Notes: generated by a model from the sequence alone, not told the origin. 64,000 nt of DNA from Nonomuraea jabiensis (GCF_014204795.1 NZ_JACHMB010000001.1:12862501-12926500); one strand, 5' to 3'. Positions 16,571 through 25,687 are shown, counted from the stretch's first letter. Translations and numbers: made by a program.

Positions 16571-19339
16571 TCAATCGAGCAGCCGCCCGCCCTCTCCCAG
16601 ATCGAGCGCGGCCAGCTCGGCCCGCGACGCCACCCCGAGCTTCGGATACGCCTTGTACAGGTGGTACCCGATGGTCCGCGGGCTGAGGAAGAGTTGCGCG
16701 GCGATGTCCCTGTTGCTCATGCCCCTGGCCGCCATCCGGATGATCTGCAGTTCCTGGGCCGTGAGCCGGTCCAGCGCTCCCGCGGGGACATGTCCTTCCA
16801 TGATCTGGCGTTCCCCCGCGGCACGCAGCTCCGCGCGGGCACGGTCGGCCCACGGACGCGAGCCCAGCCGTTCGAAGATCTCCATGGCGGACCGCAACTG
16901 GCGGCAGGCGTCCGCGCGCCGGCGCAGCCGCCGTAGCCACTCGCCGTAGAGCAGTTCCGTACGGGCCCGCTCGAACAGCCGGCCGCCCCGCAGGTGCAGC
17001 CGAAGCGCCTGCTCGAAATACCGCTCGGCCTCCTCGTCCGGGGCCAGCAGCGCCCGGCAGCGCAGCGCCACCGCGCCGGCCCAGGGCACGGGGGTCTGCG
17101 CGGCCCACATCTGCACCCGTTCGGACGCCGCCGCCGCGAAGCCGGCGCGGCCGGCCCGCACCGCCGCCTCGACCAGGTCCGGCATGCGGTGCATGACCAT
17201 CACGGTACGTGCGGCGGGCCCGAAGGCGCCGAACACCTCGGCCCGGTGCAGAGCCGCCTCCGGCCGTCCCAGCGCGAGGTCGAGCAGGTTGAGCGAGACG
17301 CAGCGCATGCCTCCCGTGGCGGCGTTGCGAACGCCGGCGATCTCCTCCGCCAGCGCCAGGCAGCGCTCCTCGTCGCCCTCGATCGCCGCCAGGTAGGTCA
17401 TGACTCCGGTCAGCAGAGCCGCGTAGTGCCCCTGGCCGGTGTCACGCGCGATGCGCAGTCCTTCCTTGGCGCTGGCCAGGGCGTCACGGTGCAGCCCGAG
17501 GAACATCTGGGAGCGCGCCACGAGGACGAGCGCCAGCGGGAGGAGCCCGATCGCGCCCTGGGCGCGGCATTCGCGCTCGATGGCCGCGGCCCTTTCGTAG
17601 GCGACCAGATCGTCGCCGATCACCAGGTCCCAGATGGCGAGGTGGGCGCGTTCCTGCAGCTCCACCGGCTCGGAGCTGCCGCGTAAGCCTTCGATCAGGT
17701 CGCGCAGCCACGCCAGGCCCGTCGGCGGCTCCTCGGCGGCCAGGCCGCCCATTCCCGCGAGCGCCCGCGTCAACGGCCGTAGCCGACCGGCGGTGGGGGC
17801 GCGCAACTGGGACACGCGTGCCGCCGTCTGGGTGAGAGCGGTGTAGTCGCTGCCGATCCAGGCCGGGGTGAGCGCTTCGAAGTAGAGGGTGATGGCCACG
17901 TCCTCGGCCTGCTCGATGACGGTCTCGGCCGCCTGGGCGAGCAGCGTGTGGGCGGTCTGCGCCTGACCGTGCGCCATCGCGATCATCGCGCGGGTCCGGG
18001 CGAGGAACGCCAACGCCATCGGGTCGGCCACCTCCGCCGCCGCCCGGTCGGCGAGGTCCGTCGCACGGGCGTACAGCCCTGCCTCCACGGCCGCCGCGGC
18101 GGCCGCGGTGAGACGACGGCCTCGGTCGCGCGGCTCCGGGCTGAGCTGGGCCGCGCGCTCGCAGGCCGCCGCCACCGCCGCGTGCCCTCCTCTGGTACGG
18201 GCGTGCTCCGCGCTGCGTTCCAGCGCCGCGGCGGTCTCCTCGTCGGGCCCCGTCGCGGCGGCGGACAGGTGCCAGGCCCAGCGGTCCACGTCGCCAGGAC
18301 GTCCGGCCAGGGCATGCGCCAGGGCACGGTGGATCGCCAGCCGCCGTACCAGGGAGGCGACCTGGTAGGCGGCGGCGCGTACGAGCGGATGCCGGAAGCG
18401 GATGCGGCCGTCGCCGACGTGGATCAGGCCCGCCGCCTCGGCCGCGTCGACGTCGGCCAGGTCGGCGCCGAGCTCCCGTACCGCTCCCAGAACGACGTCG
18501 AGGGCGCCGGTGTCGTCCGCGGCGGCCACCAGCAGGACGGTCTGCGCCCCCTCGGGCAGCCGCGTGATGCGGTCGCGGAAGGCACGATGAACGCGCCCGG
18601 GCGCGGGGCGGGAGCCGATGCCGATGGCCCGGATGGGTGACTCGCCGGCGCCTTGTTCCCGGGTGAGGAGCGCCGGCAGTTCCAGCAGGGCCAGCGGGTT
18701 GCCCTGCGCCTCTTCGAGCAGGTGCGCGCATGCCTGGGGGGCCAGGTCGCCGGCGTGCTTGGTCAGCAGCTCGGCGGCGCACGCCGTGTCGAGCCCCGAG
18801 AGGTGTAAGTCCGGCACGCCGACGGCGGGGAACGCGTGCTCGTCCTCGCGGGCGGCGAAGACGATCACGACGCCCTCCGCCTCCAGGCGACGGGCGGCGA
18901 ACAGCAGTGCCTCCGCCGACGCGTGGTCGAGCCACTGCGCGTCGTCCACCAGGCACAGCAGCGGCCGCCGCTCCGCGAGATCGGCCAGCAGGGTGAGCAC
19001 CGCCAGCCCGGCCAGGAACCGGTCGCCGCCGGACGCGCGCCCCATGCCGAGCGCGCCGCGCAGCGCCGCCGCCTGCCCGTCGGGCAGCCGGTCGACGCCG
19101 TCGAGGGCGCCGCGCAGGAGCAGGTGCAGGCCGGCGAACGGCAGCTCCATCTCCGGCTCGAAACCCGCTCCGCGCAGCACCCGGATGTCGTCGCCGGCCG
19201 CCTCGGCGGCGTAGTCGAGCAGCGCCGACTTGCCGATCCCGGCCTTGCCGCGCACCACCAGCGCCCCGCTCCGGCCCGAGCGGGCGTCCATGAGCAGCCG
19301 ATCGATGGCCGCCTGTTCCTCGACCCGCCCTATGAGCAT
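16571..19339 (-). CDS. LAL-type transcriptional regulator (AAA ATPase + LuxR HTH)
   Basis: A 922-aa large ATP-binding LuxR regulator. The N-terminal STAND ATPase has Walker A GKAGIGKSALLD (about residues 31-42) and Walker B LLCLVDDAQWLD. A long helical TPR-like middle follows. The C-terminus is a LuxR HTH (LTAQELQIIRMAARGMSNRD, then IAAQLFLSPRTIGYHLYKAYPKL). Such proteins activate pathway clusters in actinobacteria. ATG 19339 (MLIGRVEEQAAIDRLL) is chosen: GGAGGGG lies 8 nt upstream, and the in-frame upstream extension is low-complexity. It lies next to, and in the same orientation as, the monooxygenase/methyltransferase operon, so it may control it. Confidence 0.92.
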   Translation of the reverse strand: MLIGRVEEQAAIDRLLMDARSGRSGALVVRGKAGIGKSALLDYAAEAAGDDIRVLRGAGFEPEMELPFAGLHLLLRGALDGVDRLPDGQAAALRGALGMGRASGGDRFLAGLAVLTLLADLAERRPLLCLVDDAQWLDHASAEALLFAARRLEAEGVVIVFAAREDEHAFPAVGVPDLHLSGLDTACAAELLTKHAGDLAPQACAHLLEEAQGNPLALLELPALLTREQGAGESPIRAIGIGSRPAPGRVHRAFRDRITRLPEGAQTVLLVAAADDTGALDVVLGAVRELGADLADVDAAEAAGLIHVGDGRIRFRHPLVRAAAYQVASLVRRLAIHRALAHALAGRPGDVDRWAWHLSAAATGPDEETAAALERSAEHARTRGGHAAVAAACERAAQLSPEPRDRGRRLTAAAAAAVEAGLYARATDLADRAAAEVADPMALAFLARTRAMIAMAHGQAQTAHTLLAQAAETVIEQAEDVAITLYFEALTPAWIGSDYTALTQTAARVSQLRAPTAGRLRPLTRALAGMGGLAAEEPPTGLAWLRDLIEGLRGSSEPVELQERAHLAIWDLVIGDDLVAYERAAAIERECRAQGAIGLLPLALVLVARSQMFLGLHRDALASAKEGLRIARDTGQGHYAALLTGVMTYLAAIEGDEERCLALAEEIAGVRNAATGGMRCVSLNLLDLALGRPEAALHRAEVFGAFGPAARTVMVMHRMPDLVEAAVRAGRAGFAAAASERVQMWAAQTPVPWAGAVALRCRALLAPDEEAERYFEQALRLHLRGGRLFERARTELLYGEWLRRLRRRADACRQLRSAMEIFERLGSRPWADRARAELRAAGERQIMEGHVPAGALDRLTAQELQIIRMAARGMSNRDIAAQLFLSPRTIGYHLYKAYPKLGVASRAELAALDLGEGGRLLD

Positions 19340-19463
19340 GACCGATCCCCTCCGCTCGACGCCGCCATCACGCTGTGGATCCACGCCGTGGTCGCCCGAG
19401 CGCCGGCTGAGGCCGCGACGGCGAATCCGCTCACCCCCGGGTCGTCCCCGCGGTGCTGCCGAG

Positions 19464-20303
19464 TCACCCCGTGAGCCGGGCGGTGGCCAGCCAGCCGGGA
19501 CCGGAGCCCGCCCGGGCGGGGTCGAAGGCGGGCGGTGCGGGACGGCCGTAGGCGGCGGCCACCTCGCAGACATCCTGTGCCCGCCCCATCCAGCCCCGGG
19601 CGCCCAGCCAGCGATCAGGGTCCAGTTCGGGGCCGCCGACCCACAGCTCGGCCAGATCGGCGGAGATCGCGGTCCGCGCCGCCCGCAGCGCGGGGTTGTC
19701 CGGGGCGTGGTCGAAGGCCACGACGCTGCCGGGCGCCGCCAGGTCCGTCACGCGGTCGAGCAGGACGTCCGCGGCGTCGGGCGTCAGGGCGTACAGAATG
19801 CCCTCCATGAGCCAGGCGGCCGGGCGCTCCGGCGCGAACGCGGCCTCGCGCAGCGCGCCCGGCCAGTCGGAGCGCAGGTCGGTCGCGACCTCCACCCGCC
19901 GGCACAGTGGTTCGGCGCCCTTCAGGACGCCGGACTTGAACGCCAGCACCTCGGCGAAATCGACCTCGAACACACGTGTCCCGGCCGGCCAGCCCAGCCG
20001 GTACGCGCGCGCGTCCATGCCGCAGGCCAGCAGCACGACCTGGTCGCAGCCCTCCTCCGTGGCCTTCAGCAGCGCGTCGTCGAGGTACCGGGTGCGCACC
20101 GCCACCTGTCCGGCCATCAGCTCGGCGAACTCCGTCCACCCCGCCGGCGCCCTCTCCCAATAGGCGTCGCCGGCGGCCGCCCGTACGAAGCGCTCGGCGT
20201 ACGGGTCGTCGAAGAGACGATCCGCACGGCTGTTCTCCAGCGCGCGAAGCGCGGCCACGCCGATGCTCGTCTCGCCGATTCCCTGCAAGGATGTCCCACT
20301 CAT
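19464..20303 (-). CDS. SAM-dependent methyltransferase, leucine carboxyl methyltransferase-like (TIGR00027 type)
   Basis: A 279-aa class I methyltransferase. The SAM-binding motif VVLLACGMDARAYRL followed by the acidic FEVDFAEV is the signature of the actinobacterial LCM/TIGR00027 family, which O-methylates carboxylates or hydroxyls, often in secondary metabolism. A further block is AWLMEGILYAL. ATG 20303 is used because GGAGG sits 5 nt upstream; ATG 20315, immediately after the monooxygenase stop, is an alternative. Last gene of the three-gene operon 22137-19464. Confidence 0.85.
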   Translation of the reverse strand: MSGTSLQGIGETSIGVAALRALENSRADRLFDDPYAERFVRAAAGDAYWERAPAGWTEFAELMAGQVAVRTRYLDDALLKATEEGCDQVVLLACGMDARAYRLGWPAGTRVFEVDFAEVLAFKSGVLKGAEPLCRRVEVATDLRSDWPGALREAAFAPERPAAWLMEGILYALTPDAADVLLDRVTDLAAPGSVVAFDHAPDNPALRAARTAISADLAELWVGGPELDPDRWLGARGWMGRAQDVCEVAAAYGRPAPPAFDPARAGSGPGWLATARLTG

Positions 20304-20315
20304 GTCAACCTCCAT

Positions 20316-21767
20316 TCAGCCGATGCGGGCCGGCCCGCACCAGTCGGTCAGGGCCTGGACCAGGTCGCCGCTGGTGGGCTTGTCACTCGCCCAGGCGAGG
20401 TAGCCGTCGGGCCGCACGAGCGTGCTCCGCGTGCCGGCCCCGGCGGGGACGACGTGGTCGGTTCGATCGCTCCAGCCGGGCGGTGGGCTGAGCCGGGTGC
20501 TGAGCACGAACCTGCCGCCGCGCAGGGCCTCGTACAGCCTTCCGGGCGTTCCGCCGTCGATCGCGAAATCGGGGACGCGCCTTCCCGCCCCCGCGAAGGT
20601 GGCACCCGGCGTGCGATAGCGGATGGCGAGGCCGGACAGCATGTTGCGGGCCGCGGCCCGGCGAACAGGCCCTACCCGCATGAGCGCCCCGCTGACCTGG
20701 TTGCGCGCCGCGCGCAGGACCGGCGAGCGCAGGAGCGCCAGCCGGGTCAGCAATCCACTGGTACGCAGTACGGTCCTGCCCACCGGATGCCGTTCCCGCT
20801 CGTAGCTGTCCAGCAGGCCCGGCCGCGCCCAGCCGCGTACGGCCGCCACCAGCTTCCAGCTCAGGTTGGCGGCGTCCTGCAGGCCGGTGTTCATGCCCTG
20901 GCCGCCGGCGGGCGCGTGCACGTGCGCGGCGTCGCCGACGAGGAACACCCGGCCGGCCCGGTAGTGGACGGCCTGCCGCTCCTCGCTGTGGAAACGCGAC
21001 ATCCAGCGCGGGTCGTGCATGCCGAAGTCGGTGCCGTACGCCTTGCGGGTCAGCCACTTCAGCTCCTCGAAGTCCACCGGCACCTCATCGGACAGGTCGC
21101 CGTTCGTGTGGTTTCGGCCGATGACGCGATACCAGCCGTCCCCGAACGGGGCGATGAACACGAACCCCTGCCGGACGCCGTTGACCGACAGCAACTCGGC
21201 GGGCCTCTCGGCCAGCCTGACATCGGCGAGCATCATCGACTGCGCGACGGCGTGGCCGGGAAAGGGTATCCCGGCGGCCTCGCGCACGGTGCTGTACCTG
21301 CCGTCGGCCCCCACCACGTAGGAGGTCCGCAGGGTCCGCTGGTCCCCGTCCAGGGTCCGCACCCGCACGTCCACCCCGCCGCCGTCCTGCTCCAGGCCCG
21401 TGACCTCCTGTCCGGCCAGCAGCTCGGCGCCGTTGTCCAGGGCTCGCTTGGCCAGGAGCCGCTCGATCTCGTACTGCGGCGTGATGAGCATGTACGGGTG
21501 ACGGCCCGGCAGCTCGGTCATCCCGATCTTGACGTGGTCCCAGATCAGCAGGCCCGGGACCGTGGTGCCGGTGGCCAGGGCCTGGTCGGCCAGCCCGCGC
21601 ATGTCGAGCATCTCCAGGGTTCGCGCGTGCACGGCGAAGGCCCGCGACAGCGGCGACTGCTCCGTACGCCGCTCGACCAGCGTCACGCGGATCCCGGCGC
21701 CGGCCAGGTCACCGGCGAGCAGCAACCCGGTCGGCCCGGCACCGACGATGATCACGTCCGCGTTCAT
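20316..21767 (-). CDS. FAD-dependent aromatic hydroxylase (class A flavoprotein monooxygenase)
   Basis: A 483-aa NAD(P)H- and FAD-dependent monooxygenase of the p-hydroxybenzoate hydroxylase fold. GAGPTG (residues 9-14) binds the ADP of FAD. VVGADGRYSTVR is the DG motif. RVFLVGDAAHVHAPAGGQGMN is the GD motif that binds the flavin ribityl. The sequence resembles polyketide hydroxylases and rifampicin monooxygenases (aromatic polyketide or phenol substrates). Its stop is directly followed by the methyltransferase start, so hydroxylation followed by methylation of a shared substrate is a reasonable inference. Confidence 0.9.
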   Translation of the reverse strand: MNADVIIVGAGPTGLLLAGDLAGAGIRVTLVERRTEQSPLSRAFAVHARTLEMLDMRGLADQALATGTTVPGLLIWDHVKIGMTELPGRHPYMLITPQYEIERLLAKRALDNGAELLAGQEVTGLEQDGGGVDVRVRTLDGDQRTLRTSYVVGADGRYSTVREAAGIPFPGHAVAQSMMLADVRLAERPAELLSVNGVRQGFVFIAPFGDGWYRVIGRNHTNGDLSDEVPVDFEELKWLTRKAYGTDFGMHDPRWMSRFHSEERQAVHYRAGRVFLVGDAAHVHAPAGGQGMNTGLQDAANLSWKLVAAVRGWARPGLLDSYERERHPVGRTVLRTSGLLTRLALLRSPVLRAARNQVSGALMRVGPVRRAAARNMLSGLAIRYRTPGATFAGAGRRVPDFAIDGGTPGRLYEALRGGRFVLSTRLSPPPGWSDRTDHVVPAGAGTRSTLVRPDGYLAWASDKPTSGDLVQALTDWCGPARIG

Positions 21768-21771
21768 GGTG

Positions 21772-22137
21772 TCAGCACTCCGAAGGGGAGGTTATCGACC
21801 GGAGCACCGCTCCAGTGGTGTAGACCTTCTTCTTCCCCTTGGTCTTCGCATTGACGGTGAAGCACACATCGGTGGCCTGTTTGAAGTCGAGCTTGATATG
21901 GCGTTTCTGCTTGCAGTGATTGTTGAAGTAGACGGTGACGGAGACGATTCCCGGATCCCAGGAGAGGTTGAGCTTCTTGCCCTTGGGCGAGGCGCAGTCG
22001 AACGACTTACGTTTCACGGCCTCGCCGCCGGTGGCCGCCGCGACGCCGGACGGTTGGGCGGTGGCCGTCGTCACATCGGCTGCCATGAGGACGAGGGCGG
22101 CCGCCGCCGGAACCAGGATGAATTTTGCCACGGACAC
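21772..22137 (-). CDS. Small secreted basic protein, unknown
   Basis: A 121-aa protein from GTG 22137 (GGGAGG 5 nt upstream). An N-terminal signal peptide (KFILVPAAAALVLMAADVTTATAQ) is followed by a mature domain of about 90 residues rich in Lys, with four Cys (SFDCASP, NNHCKQK, TDVCFTV, SPSEC) that can form two disulfides. The beta-rich sequence resembles small exported beta-sandwich proteins; no family is recognised. Its stop lies 4 nt before the monooxygenase start, so it heads that operon, an odd partner for two cytoplasmic tailoring enzymes. Confidence 0.72.
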   Translation of the reverse strand: MSVAKFILVPAAAALVLMAADVTTATAQPSGVAAATGGEAVKRKSFDCASPKGKKLNLSWDPGIVSVTVYFNNHCKQKRHIKLDFKQATDVCFTVNAKTKGKKKVYTTGAVLRSITSPSEC

Positions 22138-22226
22138 GTTTCCTCCCTGTTTTCTCTGGACGCGAATGACGCTAATCGCGCGGCCGCGGAGCCAAATCAG
22201 TAATCTGACTGGTCGGCTTACACCAG

Positions 22227-23108
22227 TTATCGGAGCAGCTCCATGACCTGGCCCATCGCGTCCATGCCGCCCTCCAGGACGGTGATGTAGCCGAATCCGA
22301 GCCGCTCGCGGTTCTTGCGCAGCTTGTCGGCGATCTGCTGGGCCGTGCCGATCAGCAGGCTCGGCGCCTCGGCGCGTTCCTCGATGCTGAGGTGGGGCGC
22401 GAAGGGGGCCGCCTTCTCCAGCGCCGCCCTGCTGTCGTTCGTGATGACGACCATGGGCACGGTGCTGTTGAACTCCACCTTCCCGGCCCGGTCACCCAGC
22501 GCGGCCCGGACGAAGTCCGCCCGTTCGGCCATGGACTCGGCGGAGGCGAACGCCGGCAGGCCGCCGTCCTCGTGCCTGGAGGTGCTGGCCCCGCTGAAGC
22601 CGATGATGTCGGCTTCGCGCGCCGCGTATCGCAGCAGCCGGTCTCCCCGCCCGGCGATCATGAGGGGCGGTCCCGGCCGCTGGGCCGGGCGGGGCAGCAC
22701 CTCGGGATCGGCGAAGAGCCTGCGCAGCTCCGACACCATGCGCTGGAGGCCGTCCACGCGCTCGCCGCCGCTCCCGTACGGGAGCCCGGCCGCCTCGAAT
22801 TCGTGCCTGGCATGGCCGGCGCCCAGCCCCAGCTCCAGCCGCCCGTCGATGAACAGGTCGGTGCTGGCGATGTCGCGGGCGGCCAGGGCGGGCCGGTAGA
22901 AGTTGGCGTTGAGCATGTGGGTGCCGAGCCGTACCCGCTCGGTGGCCTCGGCGGCCAGCACGATGGCGGGGAACGGGGCGGGCATGCCCAGGTGGTCGGC
23001 GACCGCGATGGTGTCGTAGCCCAGCGACTCAGCCTTCCTGCACTTCTCCACCCATTCGCGGCGGGTCGAGGGGACGTGCAGGGCGACGCCGAAACGGAAC
23101 GCGTGCAT
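22227..23108 (-). CDS. LLM-class F420-dependent oxidoreductase (TIGR03621-like)
   Basis: A 293-aa TIM-barrel oxidoreductase of the luciferase-like family. It opens FRFGVALHVPSTRREWVEKC and has VADHLGMPAPFPAIVLAAEAT, RVRLGTHMLNANFYRPALAARD and LELGLGAGHARHEFEAAGLPYG, blocks of the F420-using actinobacterial subfamily. It would transfer hydride between reduced or oxidised F420 and an unknown organic substrate. A palindromic operator sits 23 nt upstream of the start, so expression is probably tightly regulated. Confidence 0.88.
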   Translation of the reverse strand: MHAFRFGVALHVPSTRREWVEKCRKAESLGYDTIAVADHLGMPAPFPAIVLAAEATERVRLGTHMLNANFYRPALAARDIASTDLFIDGRLELGLGAGHARHEFEAAGLPYGSGGERVDGLQRMVSELRRLFADPEVLPRPAQRPGPPLMIAGRGDRLLRYAAREADIIGFSGASTSRHEDGGLPAFASAESMAERADFVRAALGDRAGKVEFNSTVPMVVITNDSRAALEKAAPFAPHLSIEERAEAPSLLIGTAQQIADKLRKNRERLGFGYITVLEGGMDAMGQVMELLR

Positions 23109-23130
23109 GGACCGGCCTTTCGTCGAAAGT

Positions 23131-23164
23131 CCTCACTTGGAGACTTGAATGTCCCCAAGTGAGG
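23131..23164. promoter_or_regulatory. Palindromic operator upstream of the LLM oxidoreductase gene
   Basis: CCTCACTTGG (23131-23140) and CCAAGTGAGG (23155-23164) are perfect 10-bp inverted arms with a 14-nt spacer. A further partial half-site (ACTTGG) follows at about 23170. The position 23-56 nt before the start overlaps the expected promoter, suggesting a repressor site. No HxlR, MarR or TetR gene lies beside it. The rest of the gap to 23409 shows no recognisable gene. Confidence 0.7.
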
Positions 23165-23409
23165 ATATGACTTGGGCGGCGAGGAGGAAAGACGCAACGG
23201 AAACATCGCGGCGAGCCGTTCGGCATCGCCCAGCCGGGCGCCTCCAGCCAGTACGCGCTGCCGGTCAACGGGAGAGGCGGAGTGCACAAGCTCCTTTGCG
23301 CCGCCGCTGGCCGCCCGGCCGCACCTGCGGTTCTGCAGCACGCACAGCGTCTGGGATCAGGGCCGGCCTGACCCTCTCGGTGCTGCCCCTTCGGCGTGAC
23401 CGATGCGGG

Positions 23410-24135
23410 TCACCGGGGCCGGTGGCCCTTCCTTTTACGGTCGGCCGGCACCGCCCGGCGGCCGGAGCGGTTCTTCGCGGGTTTCTGTGCCTGCCGCTGT
23501 GCCGGCTTCTCCGCAGGGGCGGCAGGGGGACGGCCCCGCGAGCTGTTCACCGTCCGGCCGCGTACGATGCCGATGAAATCCTCCACCAGGTCGGTGGTCG
23601 CGTCCGTGAGCCAGGCCAGGGCGACCTGGGACTGCGGCGCGTCCGACACCGGCCGGTACGTGAGATCCCTGCGGTGGTGGAGGCGGGCCAGCGACTGCGG
23701 AACCACGAGCAGCCCGGCACCGGCCGCCACCAGCTCGACCGCCTCGGCCGTCGTGGCCGGGCGGGTGAAGGCGGGCAGCCCGGGCCGGACGGTCCACTCG
23801 ATGGTGTCGTCCAGAGGATGGAGCACCTCGTCGTCGGCCAGGTCGGCGGTGGACACCTCCTCGACGGCGGCCACCGCGTGGTCCTTGGGCACCACGACCA
23901 CCGTGGTCTCCACGTAGAGCGGAATCACGCTGAGCCCGTCCCGGTCGACCGGGAGCCTGACGAAGCCGGCGTCGGCGCCGCCGTCCCGGAGGAGACCCAC
24001 CGCCTCGGCCGGGGGAACCGTGGCCAGGATGATCGGCACCTCGGGCATCCGCTCCGCCCAGATGTTGACCCATTTCGCGGGTGTCACCCCAGGCACGTAC
24101 GCCAGCCGGAACACCTTGGTCTCCCCGTCAGTCAC
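23410..24135 (-). CDS. LysR-type substrate-binding domain protein lacking HTH
   Basis: A 241-aa protein that begins directly with a LysR effector-binding domain (FRLAYVPGVTPAKWVNIWAE, then RDGGADAGFVRLPVDRDGL, VVVVPKDHAVAAVEEV, EAVELVAAGAGLLVVPQSLA). It ends in a basic, Ala/Pro/Lys-rich tail (QRQAQKPAKNRSGRR). The usual N-terminal winged HTH is absent and no HTH-coding frame is found upstream. It probably senses a small molecule and acts through a partner or through the basic tail. It diverges from the DUF5997 gene 55 nt away, a pairing I recall from other actinobacteria. Confidence 0.8.
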   Translation of the reverse strand: MTDGETKVFRLAYVPGVTPAKWVNIWAERMPEVPIILATVPPAEAVGLLRDGGADAGFVRLPVDRDGLSVIPLYVETTVVVVPKDHAVAAVEEVSTADLADDEVLHPLDDTIEWTVRPGLPAFTRPATTAEAVELVAAGAGLLVVPQSLARLHHRRDLTYRPVSDAPQSQVALAWLTDATTDLVEDFIGIVRGRTVNSSRGRPPAAPAEKPAQRQAQKPAKNRSGRRAVPADRKRKGHRPR

Positions 24136-24190
24136 GTCCTCAGGGTATCGATGTCATGGAAACCCGTTCCGACTGACTACTCTTGACGTC

Positions 24191-24571
24191 ATGACCTCGT
24201 CCAAACCGAAGAGCATCCAGACGATGAAGCCCGAGACGGCGGCCAAGAAGCTGGGTGTCCTCCTCTCGGCCACTCCCGCCGAGTTCCAGGCGGGCGTCGT
24301 CTCCAGGGACGAGCTGAACGAGTTGCAGTCGAGGCCGCCCGCCTGGCTCACCGAGCTGCGCCGTAACGGCCCGCACCCGAGGCAGGTCGTCGCCGCGAAG
24401 CTCGGCGTCTCCAATTCCGGCCTGATCAGAGCCGGGATCACCGAACCGCTCACCACCGCCGAGATCGATGCGCTGAAGGCGGAGAACCCGCCGTGGCTGG
24501 AGCACGAGCGGTCCGTCCAGGCCGAGACGCGCAAGGAAGCGCTCCGCCTCAAGCAACGGCAGGACGGCTGA
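24191..24571 (+). CDS. DUF5997 family protein
   Basis: A 126-aa basic, mostly helical protein (MKPETAAKKLGVLLSATPAEF; LQSRPPAWLTELRRNGPHPR; VVAAKLGVSNSGLIRAGI). The pattern is DUF5997, known in actinobacteria without assigned function. The segment VVAAKLGVSNSGLIRAG resembles a helix-turn-helix, so DNA binding is possible. It is divergent to the HTH-less LysR-domain protein, and the TGACGTCA palindrome overlaps its start codon (ATG 24191). A split sensor/DNA-binder pair is a speculative possibility. Confidence 0.75.
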   Translation: MTSSKPKSIQTMKPETAAKKLGVLLSATPAEFQAGVVSRDELNELQSRPPAWLTELRRNGPHPRQVVAAKLGVSNSGLIRAGITEPLTTAEIDALKAENPPWLEHERSVQAETRKEALRLKQRQDG

Positions 24572-24781
24572 GCTCCCGCGCCTTTCCGGCCCGAGACTGG
24601 CCCGTCGAGAAGTAACGGCCGAGCTCCGGTTGTTCCTGCCGCCGCAGGCGTTCGGTGTCTTCCTTGCCGACCGGCGATCCGCCGGCGGCCGTGGAGAATG
24701 CGGAGACCGCTTTTCCGCCCCCACGGGTTGTCTTACCATGGACCGGTTCGGCCGCTTGCGCAATCGGTGAGGACGGCTCGA

Positions 24782-25687
24782 GTGGACCTTTCCCGCTCCG
24801 CATTCATACGCCGTTGGTATTTTCTCTCGCTCGGCCTGGCCGGCGCCGGGCTCATTCTGCTGAGATTCACCGTGTTAAGCGCCGCCACGGCCGGCAGCGC
24901 GATCCTGCAGAGCCTTTCCGGCATCGCCGACAACCTCATCGCCGCGGTGCTGACCTCCATCATCGTCGGCGCCGCGTACATCTATCTCTTCCCCCAGAAC
25001 GCGGCGCCGGCCTATGAGGTCGTGCCCAGCCGCGACATCGCGCGGGCCATCGCGGACATGACCGACAACGCCAGGGAGTGGTCCGTCCGCTCACGCGGCG
25101 CCAACTACTTCACCTCGGTGACCCTCCCCGCCCTTGTCGCCTCCGCCCTGGATCGGGGCGCCTCGATCAGGATGCGGGTGCAGTGCCTCGATCCCGACCA
25201 GCCTCCTCTTCTGGCGGCATACGCCGAGTCGATGAGCGACATCCGCTCCCGCGTGGGCACCTGGTCTGCCTCGCGCGCCCGGCTGGAGGTGTGCGCGTCG
25301 TTGCTGCGTGCCGCGCTCCACGTCAAGGACGCACCGCGCGTCCGGGTCGAGTTCGGGTTCAGCCCTTCGATCTGGGTGATGAGCCTGGACCTCACCGACC
25401 AGGCGGCGCTGGTCACCGGGCAGAACAAGGGCGAGGACGCGTTGCTGTTCCGCACCGAGTCCCAGTTCTTCAAACCGTATTCGGACGATTTCGATATCAG
25501 CTGGAAAGCCTGCCGGGTCGTCAGCCCGCGGCTGAGTCAGGCCATGCCGGCCGATCCGCGGAAACTGACCGAGCAGCATTTGGTGATTCTCGAGGAATTC
25601 TACGGGGGCTTGGGCGTGGCCCGGCCGTCGCGGGAAGAACTCCGGGAGATCGTGCGAACGCTGAACCGGGAGCACGATTATGCCTAG
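24782..25687 (+). CDS. Two-TM membrane protein with soluble PLD-like domain
   Basis: A 301-aa protein from GTG 24782. Two hydrophobic helices (FLSLGLAGAGLILLRF and IAAVLTSIIVGAAYIYLF, about residues 12-75) are followed by a cytoplasmic domain of about 220 residues. That domain has REWSVRSRGANYFTSVTLPAL, then SALDRGASIRMRVQCLDPDQPP, and a later DALLFRTESQFFKPYSDDF. The order resembles the catalytically silent PLD-like module fused to HTH regulators in actinobacteria (compare 12082-12832). HKD motifs are absent. It overlaps the next gene by 8 nt. A membrane-bound sensor or effector role is inferred. Confidence 0.65.
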   Translation: MDLSRSAFIRRWYFLSLGLAGAGLILLRFTVLSAATAGSAILQSLSGIADNLIAAVLTSIIVGAAYIYLFPQNAAPAYEVVPSRDIARAIADMTDNAREWSVRSRGANYFTSVTLPALVASALDRGASIRMRVQCLDPDQPPLLAAYAESMSDIRSRVGTWSASRARLEVCASLLRAALHVKDAPRVRVEFGFSPSIWVMSLDLTDQAALVTGQNKGEDALLFRTESQFFKPYSDDFDISWKACRVVSPRLSQAMPADPRKLTEQHLVILEEFYGGLGVARPSREELREIVRTLNREHDYA

